Virus record (IMG/VR): IMGVR_UViG_3300030520_000087 | Coordinates: 1-30,658 of that record | Direction: 5' to 3' (one strand) | Length of the DNA stretch: 30,658 nucleotides | Source: a virus | Position numbers and translations under genes: made by a program | The notes under the pieces: model-generated | Seen by the model: only the letters and a program-made list of their open reading frames with translations | What the model was told of the DNA's origin: nothing | Databases searched by the model: none | Part shown: positions 23,991 through 30,235 of the stretch, one piece after another | Layout of the letters: every line of letters begins with the position of its first letter | Position numbering within the stretch: the first letter of the stretch is position 1

Positions 23991-24461
23991 ATGTGCAATA
24001 TCAACTTTGACTACTGTGTACCATTCATCCTCGAACTGGAAGGGGGGTATGTGAATGACCCCTCGGACCCCGGAGGTGAGACCAACTTCGGCATCTCGAA
24101 GGCTTCCTATCCGAACCTCGATATCGCCAACCTCACCGAGGCTCAGGCGTCGGCCATCTACTACCAAGACTACTGGCTGAAATGGCAATGTGGGCAGATG
24201 CCAGCACACCTTGACCTTTGGTACTTCAATGCCTGTGTCATGAGTGGGGGGACAGCGGCGGTTAAGTTGCTCCAGCAGCTTGTAGGTGTGCCGGTCGATG
24301 GGGTATTTGGGCCACAAACGCTCACAGCGTTGCGCAGTTTCGATACCACCCGCTATCACGAATATCTCACGTTGCATCTTCAGCACCTCGAAGGTCTAGG
24401 GGTGTGGGCGAATTACGGGAAGGGGTGGACGAACCGCCTCTTCTTCATCGCCGCTCTCTAA
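23991..24461 (+). CDS. Endolysin, glycoside hydrolase family 108
   Basis: 156 residues. N-acetylmuramidase that degrades peptidoglycan at lysis. Residues 11-35 hold the GH108 signature ILELEGGYVNDPSDPGGETNFGIS, with catalytic Glu 17 in the EGGY motif and the DPGG-T--GI loop. Then LTEAQASAIYYQDYWLKW and LDLWYFNACVMSGG, the usual second helical part, and VPVDGVFGPQTLTAL, a peptidoglycan-binding-like C-terminal segment. No signal peptide, so a holin is needed. Last late gene: its TAA overlaps the stop of the convergent helicase-like gene. Confidence 0.92.
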   Translation: MCNINFDYCVPFILELEGGYVNDPSDPGGETNFGISKASYPNLDIANLTEAQASAIYYQDYWLKWQCGQMPAHLDLWYFNACVMSGGTAAVKLLQQLVGVPVDGVFGPQTLTALRSFDTTRYHEYLTLHLQHLEGLGVWANYGKGWTNRLFFIAAL

Positions 24462-25645
24462 AGGTGGAGGAGGATTGTTCCTCCTTCAACCCTCTGCTTC
24501 ACCATACCCGCAGCTTTAAGCCCTTTGACCACCGCTTGGAAATCATCAAGCTTGGGGAAGTAGTTGTGTACATGCTGATAAGCCGTAGCCATCGGCACTC
24601 CTTGCGCATGTTGCCCGATAAATGAGAGTAGTCGATCAGTCTGCGATGATGTCTCAGATTTCCCAATGCGGTCGAAGATTTGCGGCAGGCTGGCTTCCAG
24701 CGCGGTGATATGGGTCTCAGCATTTTGTAGGTCCTCGACGGTGATGAGCATGGAATCGCCACGGGCGGCGGATAGGATCATCGCCAGCTTGTGGATATGG
24801 GTTTGCTTCCGGGCGAGGTAGCCCCCGAAGCGTGCGTCATCGGCGCCCTTCTTGTGGAGGAAGTAGTGGGCCTGATACCACTCCTCGCCCCAAGCGATAG
24901 CCTCCTCCGTCATGCCGAACTCGCCCTTCAGTTTGGAGATAGCACGGAGGTCCTCGACGAGGCGAATCTCCTGCCTGCGCATCTCACTTGCCGCCGTGTT
25001 GAAGGCTAAGCCGGGGTAGGCAACCAGCTTCCGCTTCTCTTCCCCATAGACCCAGATGATACGGCTCACCAACCCGCCCTCGATCATGTACGGGGGGATG
25101 TTGCCGCTAATCCACCCGGGCGTAGTGCATGCAATCAGGTTGAGAAAGGTGTTCTCAATCGACTCAGCGCCATCCTTCTTCGTCTCCTTGTAGATCGATG
25201 CGCAGTCCCATAGGGACACCAGCATGTCCATCATCTCCCGGTCGTTCGGGGTCAGCAGGTTTCCAAACTCCCCAGAAAAAATGTTGAGTGAATGGGTCTC
25301 AATAGACTCGCCATGACCCTCCTCGGTAACTGAGTTCGCTTTCTTGAAGGACGAAACCAATGCTTGCCACGTAACGACATTCGGCCCGAAGAACACCTCG
25401 TCCACTTGGCGCAGCAACTTCACACCGATACCAGCACACGTTGTCTTCGAGATGATCCCAGGGGGAGCAACGAGGACCACGTAGAAGTTTGCGTACCAAC
25501 GAAACAATCCCTGCTCTAGCCATACCTTCCTCCCCAATGCGCCTGCAATAGTAGACACCCCCGTCCAGAAGAGGAGGTGATCCGGTGCTTCCCCGACCTG
25601 TCCGTAGCGCACGAACTCGTCGAGCCAGTTATCTAGCTTTCTCAT
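24458..25645 (-). CDS. DUF3987-like replication ATPase/helicase
   Basis: 395 residues from the ATG at 25645, which overlaps the polymerase stop (ATGA); an in-frame TTG at 25660 is less likely. Resembles DUF3987-type proteins, often near phage DNA polymerases and thought to be replicative helicases. Seen: FWTGVSTIAGALGRKVW, a P-loop-like VLVAPPGIISKTT at 58-69 in which Ser replaces the usual Gly before Lys, NIFSGEFGNLL (Glu 126, Walker B-like), IACTTPGWI near 171-179 (sensor-like) and GGLVSRIIWVYGE at 190-202 (Arg finger-like). A winged-helix-like end (TDRLLSFIGQHAQGVPMATAYQHVHNYF) may bind DNA. Role inferred from family and operon. Confidence 0.75.
   Translation of the reverse strand: MRKLDNWLDEFVRYGQVGEAPDHLLFWTGVSTIAGALGRKVWLEQGLFRWYANFYVVLVAPPGIISKTTCAGIGVKLLRQVDEVFFGPNVVTWQALVSSFKKANSVTEEGHGESIETHSLNIFSGEFGNLLTPNDREMMDMLVSLWDCASIYKETKKDGAESIENTFLNLIACTTPGWISGNIPPYMIEGGLVSRIIWVYGEEKRKLVAYPGLAFNTAASEMRRQEIRLVEDLRAISKLKGEFGMTEEAIAWGEEWYQAHYFLHKKGADDARFGGYLARKQTHIHKLAMILSAARGDSMLITVEDLQNAETHITALEASLPQIFDRIGKSETSSQTDRLLSFIGQHAQGVPMATAYQHVHNYFPKLDDFQAVVKGLKAAGMVKQRVEGGTILLHL
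24466..24487. terminator. Candidate hairpin at the convergent junction
   Basis: AGGAGGA (24468-24474), loop TTGT, TCCTCCT (24479-24485): a perfect 7-bp stem, extended by a G-U and a G-C pair. Lies five bases past the endolysin stop and inside the last codons of the opposing gene. There is no T-run on the plus strand, so as a terminator it is weak; it may instead protect 3' ends or arise from coding sequence. Confidence 0.3.
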
Positions 25646-26358
25646 TTGCAACGCCCCCAACTATCCGTCGATAGCTTCAGGCCAACAGGGACGATAAGAG
25701 GATCAGGGTAAGGAACGACAATGGTACTTTCGCGGGTGATATCCGCGATATGCTTCTCACGATCTTCCAGCGGAAACTGCCCAGTAAGAGAGTCGTGTAC
25801 TTGAAGCAATATATCCACATCAGGTAGGTTCGCATCGATGTTTGTGTAGGCGTGGTTGATGATGATGGCTACGGTGGATTGGGGAATCCATGCCACCATT
25901 TCGTTGATGATGTTGCCCTCGACCCGGTCGAACCACCTGCGCCGATAGCCGAAAGCATTCTCCATCGTGGCAGTGCGCTCCGCTTTCTTAGTGAGGCGCT
26001 CTTGCCACTGCTTAATTTCCGGGAACTTCTCGAAGTACCACTTCTGAATCCGTGTCACATCGTTGACCAAAAGGCCACACTGTCCGGCTATCGTAGGGGG
26101 CTTCCCCATGTAGTTGGTCCCGTGGCACAGCTTCTTGAAGACTTGGTAGGCCGGGTGGGACTTCGTGATCGACGGGTCGTGGTAATACTCCTGCGCGACG
26201 GCTACGTAAGGCTTTACTCCTGCCGCGAACAGGTCTTTCATCCCCCGGCAGTTCGACTCCCACGTCACTATTCTCAGGTCCGCTGAGTCCAAGTCCAGGT
26301 CGAACATCTCCCGTCCATTGTCCGGTATGAACATCTCTCGGCAGTTTGGGATTGCCAC
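25642..26358 (-). CDS. DNA polymerase family A, C-terminal catalytic half (split)
   Basis: 238 residues with the palm and fingers only. Start is GTG at 26358 with GGAG 8 bases upstream. Motif A is DLDLDSADLRIV with Asp 24 (canonical DYSQIELRI). Motif B is KKLCHGTNYMG at 75-85 (canonical K---[FY]G--YG), with His 79 where Pol I has Phe 762 and T7 has Tyr 526. Motif C is VHDS at 187-190, Asp 189 being the second catalytic carboxylate (canonical VHDE). It picks up the fold right where the N-terminal half ends after NLQNI. All three motifs look intact, so it should be active if it pairs with the other half. It is coupled by ATGA to the helicase-like gene. Confidence 0.9.
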   Translation of the reverse strand: MAIPNCREMFIPDNGREMFDLDLDSADLRIVTWESNCRGMKDLFAAGVKPYVAVAQEYYHDPSITKSHPAYQVFKKLCHGTNYMGKPPTIAGQCGLLVNDVTRIQKWYFEKFPEIKQWQERLTKKAERTATMENAFGYRRRWFDRVEGNIINEMVAWIPQSTVAIIINHAYTNIDANLPDVDILLQVHDSLTGQFPLEDREKHIADITRESTIVVPYPDPLIVPVGLKLSTDSWGRCK

Positions 26359-26752
26359 TGTGAATTCTCCGTTGCTTTTGAATGGCGTCTAGGGCTTGCT
26401 GCTCAGTGGTGAAGTGGCCCAGGTAAGCGTTGCCCCCCTTGGTGCCGCTTACGAACTTGGCGGTCCAGTCCCCGGTGCGGTAGTTGTAGCGCACACCTCC
26501 CATCTTGGGGGGTAGGCCGGTGATTCGGACCCCTACCATATCAGGAATCGAAACCCCACTGAAGACGCTAAGCACAATAAGGTGCTTAAGGGTGGGGTCG
26601 AATTCATTGCCCTCGTAGGCGTGCAGGGACCGCTCCGCTATGCCGGTGACATCGGTGAGCCCCGATACGGTGTAGTTGTAGTCAAGTCGGAACTTCTTCA
26701 GCCAGCGCGAGAAGTACGCGCCAGCCGAGGTCCGGGTTGAGGCTTTCGGCAT
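26012..26752 (-). CDS. HTH-AP2 DNA-binding protein, 3' end overlapping polymerase
   Basis: Open for 246 residues from the ATG at 26752, which has a perfect AAGGAG six bases upstream. Residues about 12-75 look like an XRE-type helix-turn-helix (LTDVTGIAERSLHAYEGNEFDPTLKHLIVLSVFSGVSI). Residues about 86-128 match an AP2 domain: GVRYNYRTGDWTAKF, GGNAYLGHFTTEQQALDAI. AP2 domains in phages usually occur with HNH nucleases; no HNH is seen here. After about residue 131 the frame runs 347 bases into the polymerase C-terminal gene in another frame, and this tail looks like a shadow (Pro, Gly, Arg-rich). So the working protein is perhaps 130 residues with a meaningless tail, or its 3' end was lost. It lies between the polymerase halves. 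Confidence 0.7.
   Translation of the reverse strand: MPKASTRTSAGAYFSRWLKKFRLDYNYTVSGLTDVTGIAERSLHAYEGNEFDPTLKHLIVLSVFSGVSIPDMVGVRITGLPPKMGGVRYNYRTGDWTAKFVSGTKGGNAYLGHFTTEQQALDAIQKQRRIHSGNPKLPRDVHTGQWTGDVRPGLGLSGPENSDVGVELPGDERPVRGRSKALRSRRAGVLPRPVDHEVPPGLPSLQEAVPRDQLHGEAPYDSRTVWPFGQRCDTDSEVVLREVPGN
26367..26370 (-). promoter_or_regulatory. Ribosome binding site of the polymerase C-terminal half
   Basis: GGAG in the context ACGGAGAATTCACA, 8 bases before the GTG at 26358. This decides that the catalytic half has its own translation start rather than being only a spliced or frameshifted exon. The site lies within the 3' part of the HTH-AP2 ORF. Confidence 0.6.
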
Positions 26753-26762
26753 GGCGGTCTCC

Positions 26763-27155
26763 TTAGAAAGCTTTGCCGCCTTCAGCAGCACGGTTCTCGA
26801 CCTTGTGGTCGGGGCGGACTGCGTTGAAGGCCAGCTTCTCTTCGATGGCGCCACCTAAGTCGAGGTCGAGGGCACCGGCCAAGTCGCCAATGCGAATCAT
26901 GGCATCAGCCAGTTCCACTTCCAGCATCGTCCGGTGCGGGAGCTTGTCGTCCATCAGGTTCTTGCGATAACCTTCGAGCCCCTCGCTAACCTCCGAGTGG
27001 ATGAGGCACAGCTTCTCCTGCACGATGCGATACTTCTTGAGGTTCTCCGGGGCGCAGAGGTTCTCGCCCGTCTTCAAGTCCGTCCACCATCCAGCATTGT
27101 AGGAAGCCTTAAAGCACACCGACACAAACTTGTTGACACCGTCACGTACTGACAT
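26763..27155 (-). CDS. MazG-like nucleotide pyrophosphohydrolase
   Basis: 130 residues from the second of two adjacent ATGs (27155, overlapping the polymerase stop as TGATG); the first, 27158, gives one more residue. GGAG lies 7 bases before the chosen ATG. All-alpha NTP-PPase pattern: HSEVSEGLEGYRKN with Glu 55 and Glu 58, then EVELADAMIRIGDLAG with Glu 81 and Asp 84, the E-x-x-E / E-x-x-D metal-binding set of MazG proteins. These hydrolyse NTPs or dNTPs to monophosphates, or lower ppGpp. Its position inside the polymerase split and next to a UDG domain suggests dNTP-pool cleaning, for instance removal of odd nucleotides. Confidence 0.85.
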   Translation of the reverse strand: MSVRDGVNKFVSVCFKASYNAGWWTDLKTGENLCAPENLKKYRIVQEKLCLIHSEVSEGLEGYRKNLMDDKLPHRTMLEVELADAMIRIGDLAGALDLDLGGAIEEKLAFNAVRPDHKVENRAAEGGKAF

Positions 27156-28816
27156 CATTCATCTCCAGCAGTAATGTTTTGCAGGTTATACCCGCTACCA
27201 AAGGCGTCCGTAGAGGACGAGAAACGGAACGTAGTTGTTCCAGTTATGTTGTAGGAGCAGTGGACTCTTCCATCATGGCCTATTGCTCCTGCCTTCAACG
27301 CGTTCGCTGCGACGGTTTCACAAGAGCGAAACTCTTTGATAGCATCAACCAGCGGTCGGAGGTATGGAACTTTTGCGCGGAACGTATCAAGCGCTGCGTC
27401 GTCACACGATGGACCGATAGAACCGCGTTTCTTCTGGACCGGTAAGCCAAGCTCTTCGTAGAAGAACTTCTGCATTTGCTTGGGCGACTTAGGGTTGAGC
27501 GGCCACCCCACCATCTGCTCGATAGCCTGGATACATTCCTTCGCATGGTGGTTCAGCCTCGCTCGCATTGCAGTCTGTCGTGCCTTATCGATGCGTACAC
27601 CCCGAACCATAGTACGCAGCACTGGATAGAATAGCTTCTGCTGAAAGTCGTGTGGTCCACGCAGTCCCATCTTATCCACAACGGTCTGAAGAACTTCATC
27701 GGCCTCATAAGTCCGAACGCAGTCCTCACAGTTGTACGTCCAATAACGATCTTCATCTTGGTCTGCTCCTTTGTCCCATTCCTTGCCATCATCCTTCCAA
27801 TACACGTACCACTCGTTAGTCATCGACGCGATATGGTCGAGGGACTTCGGCATTCCCGGAAAGCAAACGTGGAAGGCGACCATAGTGTCACGCCCAAAGC
27901 GTGGTACGAATCCCCAATGCCGCAGAATATACTGAGTGTCGTAGATGAAGTTTTGTCCGATGACCAATGCGTTACGGTGCGTGAGAACCCGATAGAGAAG
28001 GTAGACAATCTCAGCCTCATCGTCCTGTGACCAATAGCCGTCTGGACGGTCGACAGAGAGGAATGGGATGCAAATGGCATCGAGCTTGCTCCAGGCAATG
28101 CCCAAGCAAGTGATGTGCTGGGCGCGAGTTTCTATGTCGGTCGAGAGGACGAGGGGGGCGGTAGCTGCATCAAGCGTGGCTTCCAGATTCGCCATCGTTT
28201 CTCGCACCTGCTGCAATGAAGGTCGTATAGCAAACCTCCATGCGGGCTTAACAGGAGGGATAGTTGCGGCTTGTGCGGCCCTCCGCAAGTCTTGCACGAC
28301 GATGGGGCGTGTAGACCACTGGCGTAGGACAGAGGCAGGGTGCAGAGTAGGAACAATTGTTACCCCTGGAAGGGAAGGCACAGTAAGAGTGCTTCCACGC
28401 CACTTAGAAACAGAAACGAGGCCAGTAAGAGCCCAAAGAGCAGTATTACCCAGCGCAATAATGAGCCGGGGTTGAACGAGGGCGATTTCCTCTTGGAGCT
28501 TTTCATAGCCTTCCTTGATGTAGCGGTGAACGATGCGGCCTTGGCACTCGACGCCGTTTTCGGAGCCAGCCAACTCGGTCTGCCCCTTTTTTGTGGGGGG
28601 CGCCCACAACTCGATCTTATTCCCCGGCGGACGTTCACGCACGGCGCTCGTCACGAAGCACGAGGAAACGGCTATCCCGGCCTCCGCAAGCATGCGCCCT
28701 AGCAACTCCCCAGGGTTCTGCCCAAAAGGGCGTGGCACCCCCTTCCTGTCGAAATCTGGGGCATCCGAGATGACCATGATCCGGGCATCAAGTGGACCTT
28801 CAGGGCGAAACGACAT
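27155..28816 (-). CDS. UDG-like domain fused to exonuclease and N-terminal half of DNA polymerase family A (split)
   Basis: 553 residues from ATG 28816 (TGATG overlap with the gene before). Residues about 10-165 form a uracil-DNA glycosylase family 4/5-like domain: IMVISDAPDFDRKGVPRPFGQNPGELLGRML (canonical GEAPG...GRPFVG-AG-LL), LIIALGNTA near 118-126, and LHPAS at 158-162. It lacks the four Cys of the iron-sulphur type, as in SPO1-like polymerases. A 3'-5' exonuclease follows: DIET 227-230, NFIYD 289-293, YNCED 361-365. The thumb and start of palm (FYPVLRTMVRGVRID; LNPKSPKQMQKFF; TTTFRFSSS) end in YNLQNITAGDE and a TGA stop at 553. The catalytic motifs are in the separate gene at 25642-26358. 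Confidence 0.92.
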   Translation of the reverse strand: MSFRPEGPLDARIMVISDAPDFDRKGVPRPFGQNPGELLGRMLAEAGIAVSSCFVTSAVRERPPGNKIELWAPPTKKGQTELAGSENGVECQGRIVHRYIKEGYEKLQEEIALVQPRLIIALGNTALWALTGLVSVSKWRGSTLTVPSLPGVTIVPTLHPASVLRQWSTRPIVVQDLRRAAQAATIPPVKPAWRFAIRPSLQQVRETMANLEATLDAATAPLVLSTDIETRAQHITCLGIAWSKLDAICIPFLSVDRPDGYWSQDDEAEIVYLLYRVLTHRNALVIGQNFIYDTQYILRHWGFVPRFGRDTMVAFHVCFPGMPKSLDHIASMTNEWYVYWKDDGKEWDKGADQDEDRYWTYNCEDCVRTYEADEVLQTVVDKMGLRGPHDFQQKLFYPVLRTMVRGVRIDKARQTAMRARLNHHAKECIQAIEQMVGWPLNPKSPKQMQKFFYEELGLPVQKKRGSIGPSCDDAALDTFRAKVPYLRPLVDAIKEFRSCETVAANALKAGAIGHDGRVHCSYNITGTTTFRFSSSTDAFGSGYNLQNITAGDE

Positions 28817-29166
28817 CAGAGGTTCCTCATAAAGTCTTTGTGGGCGTCGTAGTCGAAGCCGTTGGGCAGTTCCCGAGACGTTTGCAGAGGCGGCGCCAGT
28901 AGACTGGCGTACCACGTGATGTAGCGGCTGGCCGAGGACAGTGAGACCTCGGTTCCTCCATAGAAACTCTGCGCCTGCCGCGAAGTGATCTTGGCACGGA
29001 AGACATCCGCACTCATCACCGATATCACCTCCCCCTCGAAGATGTCGGCGGTGTTGGGATTGATGGAGGTGTCGTCGTAATGGAAGCGATCCCCCACTTG
29101 GATGTTGTGGGGGGAAGCCATCTGCGCCCCGTAGGGGGTATAGGGATTCGTTGCCCATTGAGTCAT
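28816..29166 (-). CDS. Small protein with shared C-terminal motif, unknown (a)
   Basis: 116 residues from ATG 29166, which overlaps the preceding stop (ATGA); the frame is open further upstream but that is shadow. Beta-like body: NIQVGDRFHYDD, ADIFEGEVISVMSADVFRAKIT, reminiscent of a small SH3-like or PUA-like barrel, but not recognised. It ends NGFDYDAHKDFMRNL. This tail is shared with two nearby small proteins. Its ATGAGG codons (Met-Arg) supply GAGG for the polymerase start 8 bases on. Function unknown. Confidence 0.6.
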   Translation of the reverse strand: MTQWATNPYTPYGAQMASPHNIQVGDRFHYDDTSINPNTADIFEGEVISVMSADVFRAKITSRQAQSFYGGTEVSLSSASRYITWYASLLAPPLQTSRELPNGFDYDAHKDFMRNL

Positions 29167-29459
29167 AGCGACCTCATGAAGTCTTCGTATGCTTCGCGGT
29201 TGAAGTGGACCACGGCCCCGCCTACTGCGGCGACAGCCTTGTCGGGGTGAGCAGCGCACCAGTCGAGGTAGCGGCGTTCGACTACGGCCACCTGGTGCTT
29301 GGTGAAGGGAACTATGTCGCCGTCTTCGGGGGACTCTCCACGAGAGACGACATTGAAGAAGGCCGTCTCATGGGTCCGGGCATCGTAGGTGATGAAGGCT
29401 GTATAGACGCCTGCCCTAGACAGGTCGTTATCTACACATTCGTGTTTGTAAAAGATCAT
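29163..29459 (-). CDS. Small protein with shared C-terminal motif, unknown (b)
   Basis: 98 residues; start ATG at 29459 overlaps the preceding stop (ATGA) and has ACAGGA upstream. Alpha/beta: MIFYKHECVDNDLSRAGVYTAFITYDARTHETAFFNVV, then VAVVERRYLDWCAAHPDKAVAAVGGAVVHF. It ends FNREAYEDFMRSL, matching the tails of its neighbours at the residue level though third codon positions differ. GAGG in the Met-Arg codons lies 5 bases before the next start. No known family. Confidence 0.6.
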   Translation of the reverse strand: MIFYKHECVDNDLSRAGVYTAFITYDARTHETAFFNVVSRGESPEDGDIVPFTKHQVAVVERRYLDWCAAHPDKAVAAVGGAVVHFNREAYEDFMRSL

Positions 29460-29692
29460 GGTAAGTTCCTGTGTTTAAGGGGCCATCCCGTCTTGCGGCG
29501 TTCCTCGTCGCGGGCTTGGTGGTTCTTCCACCAGAGTTGAACGGTCTTACTACACTGGGGGATGAGGCCAGCCTCGGCAGCTTTGTGTAAGACTTCGCAA
29601 GCCACTGCTGCTGCTAGGTCGGCACTGGAAATATCGAGACCGTACATCAACTTGTTCTCGTGCTCATCTTGCCCGTTGTCAGAGCATGGCAT
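29456..29692 (-). CDS. Small helical protein, unknown
   Basis: 78 residues from ATG 29692 overlapping the preceding stop (TGATG), with GGAGAAGGG just before. Contains LDISSADLAAAVACEVLHKAAEAGLIPQ, mostly helical, then a basic C-terminus (RDEERRKTGWPLKHRNLP). Two Cys early on. It does not carry the shared FMR tail. No recognised family; a small accessory in the early operon. Confidence 0.55.
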   Translation of the reverse strand: MPCSDNGQDEHENKLMYGLDISSADLAAAVACEVLHKAAEAGLIPQCSKTVQLWWKNHQARDEERRKTGWPLKHRNLP

Positions 29693-29829
29693 CACCCTTC
29701 TCCTCTCATAAATGCTTTGTGCGCTTCCCAATCTACTTCCTCGGGGTCGAGGCCAGCACGGTGCTTGGGCTTGGGCTCCTCGGGGGCGGTGCGGAACTCA
29801 GGCGCCGGGTACTTGTAGCAGACGATCAT
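29692..29829 (-). CDS. 45-residue protein with shared C-terminal motif, unknown (c)
   Basis: A 46-codon ORF. ATG 29829 overlaps the preceding stop (ATGA). Pro/Glu-rich body (YPAPEFRTAPEEPKPKHRAG) then LDPEEVDWEAHKAFMRGEG at the end. The tail matches FDYDAHKDFMR and FNREAYEDFMR of genes (a) and (b). The rest seems a flexible linker, so the tail may be the working part. Its AGAGGAG codons (Met-Arg-Gly) are the ribosome site of the next gene. Confidence 0.55.
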   Translation of the reverse strand: MIVCYKYPAPEFRTAPEEPKPKHRAGLDPEEVDWEAHKAFMRGEG

Positions 29830-30032
29830 GATTGCCCCTTCTCGATGTAGACGAAGTCAACATCAGGTCTGTTGGTGATGAGCCAGGAGTCGCACTCTTC
29901 GACGGAGTTACCTGTGAAGAGAAGCACCATTGGATGCCCCTCGCAGTCGAACAAGTTCCACTTGTCATCGCCGTGCCACTTCACGTCGAGGTGGCGTGAG
30001 GGCGGTTGCCCTTCATATAAATCTTCGAACAT
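29826..30032 (-). CDS. Small unknown protein
   Basis: 68 residues, start ATG 30032 with AAGGAGGG eight bases upstream. Contains HLDVKWHGDDKWNLFDCEGHPMVLLFTGNSVEECDSWLITNRPDVDFVYI, an alternating beta-alpha pattern of a small alpha/beta fold. Its stop overlaps the next start (ATGA). No known family and no clear catalytic motif. Confidence 0.6.
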   Translation of the reverse strand: MFEDLYEGQPPSRHLDVKWHGDDKWNLFDCEGHPMVLLFTGNSVEECDSWLITNRPDVDFVYIEKGQS

Positions 30033-30224
30033 CTAATTTCCCTCCTTGCGTTGTTGCGCAAACCAATCCATCGACTGGTCCTCGTCGAGTTGCCATCCGC
30101 ACTCCGGGCAGACGGGAACCCAATAAGTTATCTCGGTGCCGTGTTCATTGAGGCGTTCGTTCTCCTCCAACTCTGGCTCAATCTCTTCTCCGCAGTCTTG
30201 GCAAATACAAGTCCAGCGTGACAT
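30033..30224 (-). CDS. Small zinc-ribbon protein
   Basis: 63 residues. ATG 30224 is preferred to 30239 because GAGGAG lies 7 bases upstream; the earlier ATG overlaps the preceding stop. Two knuckles, CICQDCG at residues 6-12 and CPECGW near 43-48, linked by an acidic loop (EEIEPELEENERLNEHG), so a classic zinc ribbon. Many phages have such small proteins; they may bind DNA, RNA or host polymerase. No specific family. Confidence 0.7.
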   Translation of the reverse strand: MSRWTCICQDCGEEIEPELEENERLNEHGTEITYWVPVCPECGWQLDEDQSMDWFAQQRKEGN

Positions 30225-30235
30225 AGGACTTCTCC

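Noticed and set aside
26359-27155. Group I intron between the polymerase halves
   Set aside because: The space is filled by two ORFs with their own ribosome sites, leaving only about 10 bases between them; the second half has its own GGAG and GTG. I saw no intron core, though this cannot be fully excluded without a covariance search.
26359-27155. Intein in the polymerase
   Set aside because: The first half ends in a stop codon. There is no Cys/Ser at the junction, no terminal His-Asn and no single frame through the region.
27155-29158. Longer N-terminus for the UDG-polymerase (667 residues)
   Set aside because: The first 114 residues read another frame of gene (a) and look random; the ATG at 28816 has GAGG and a TGATG overlap.
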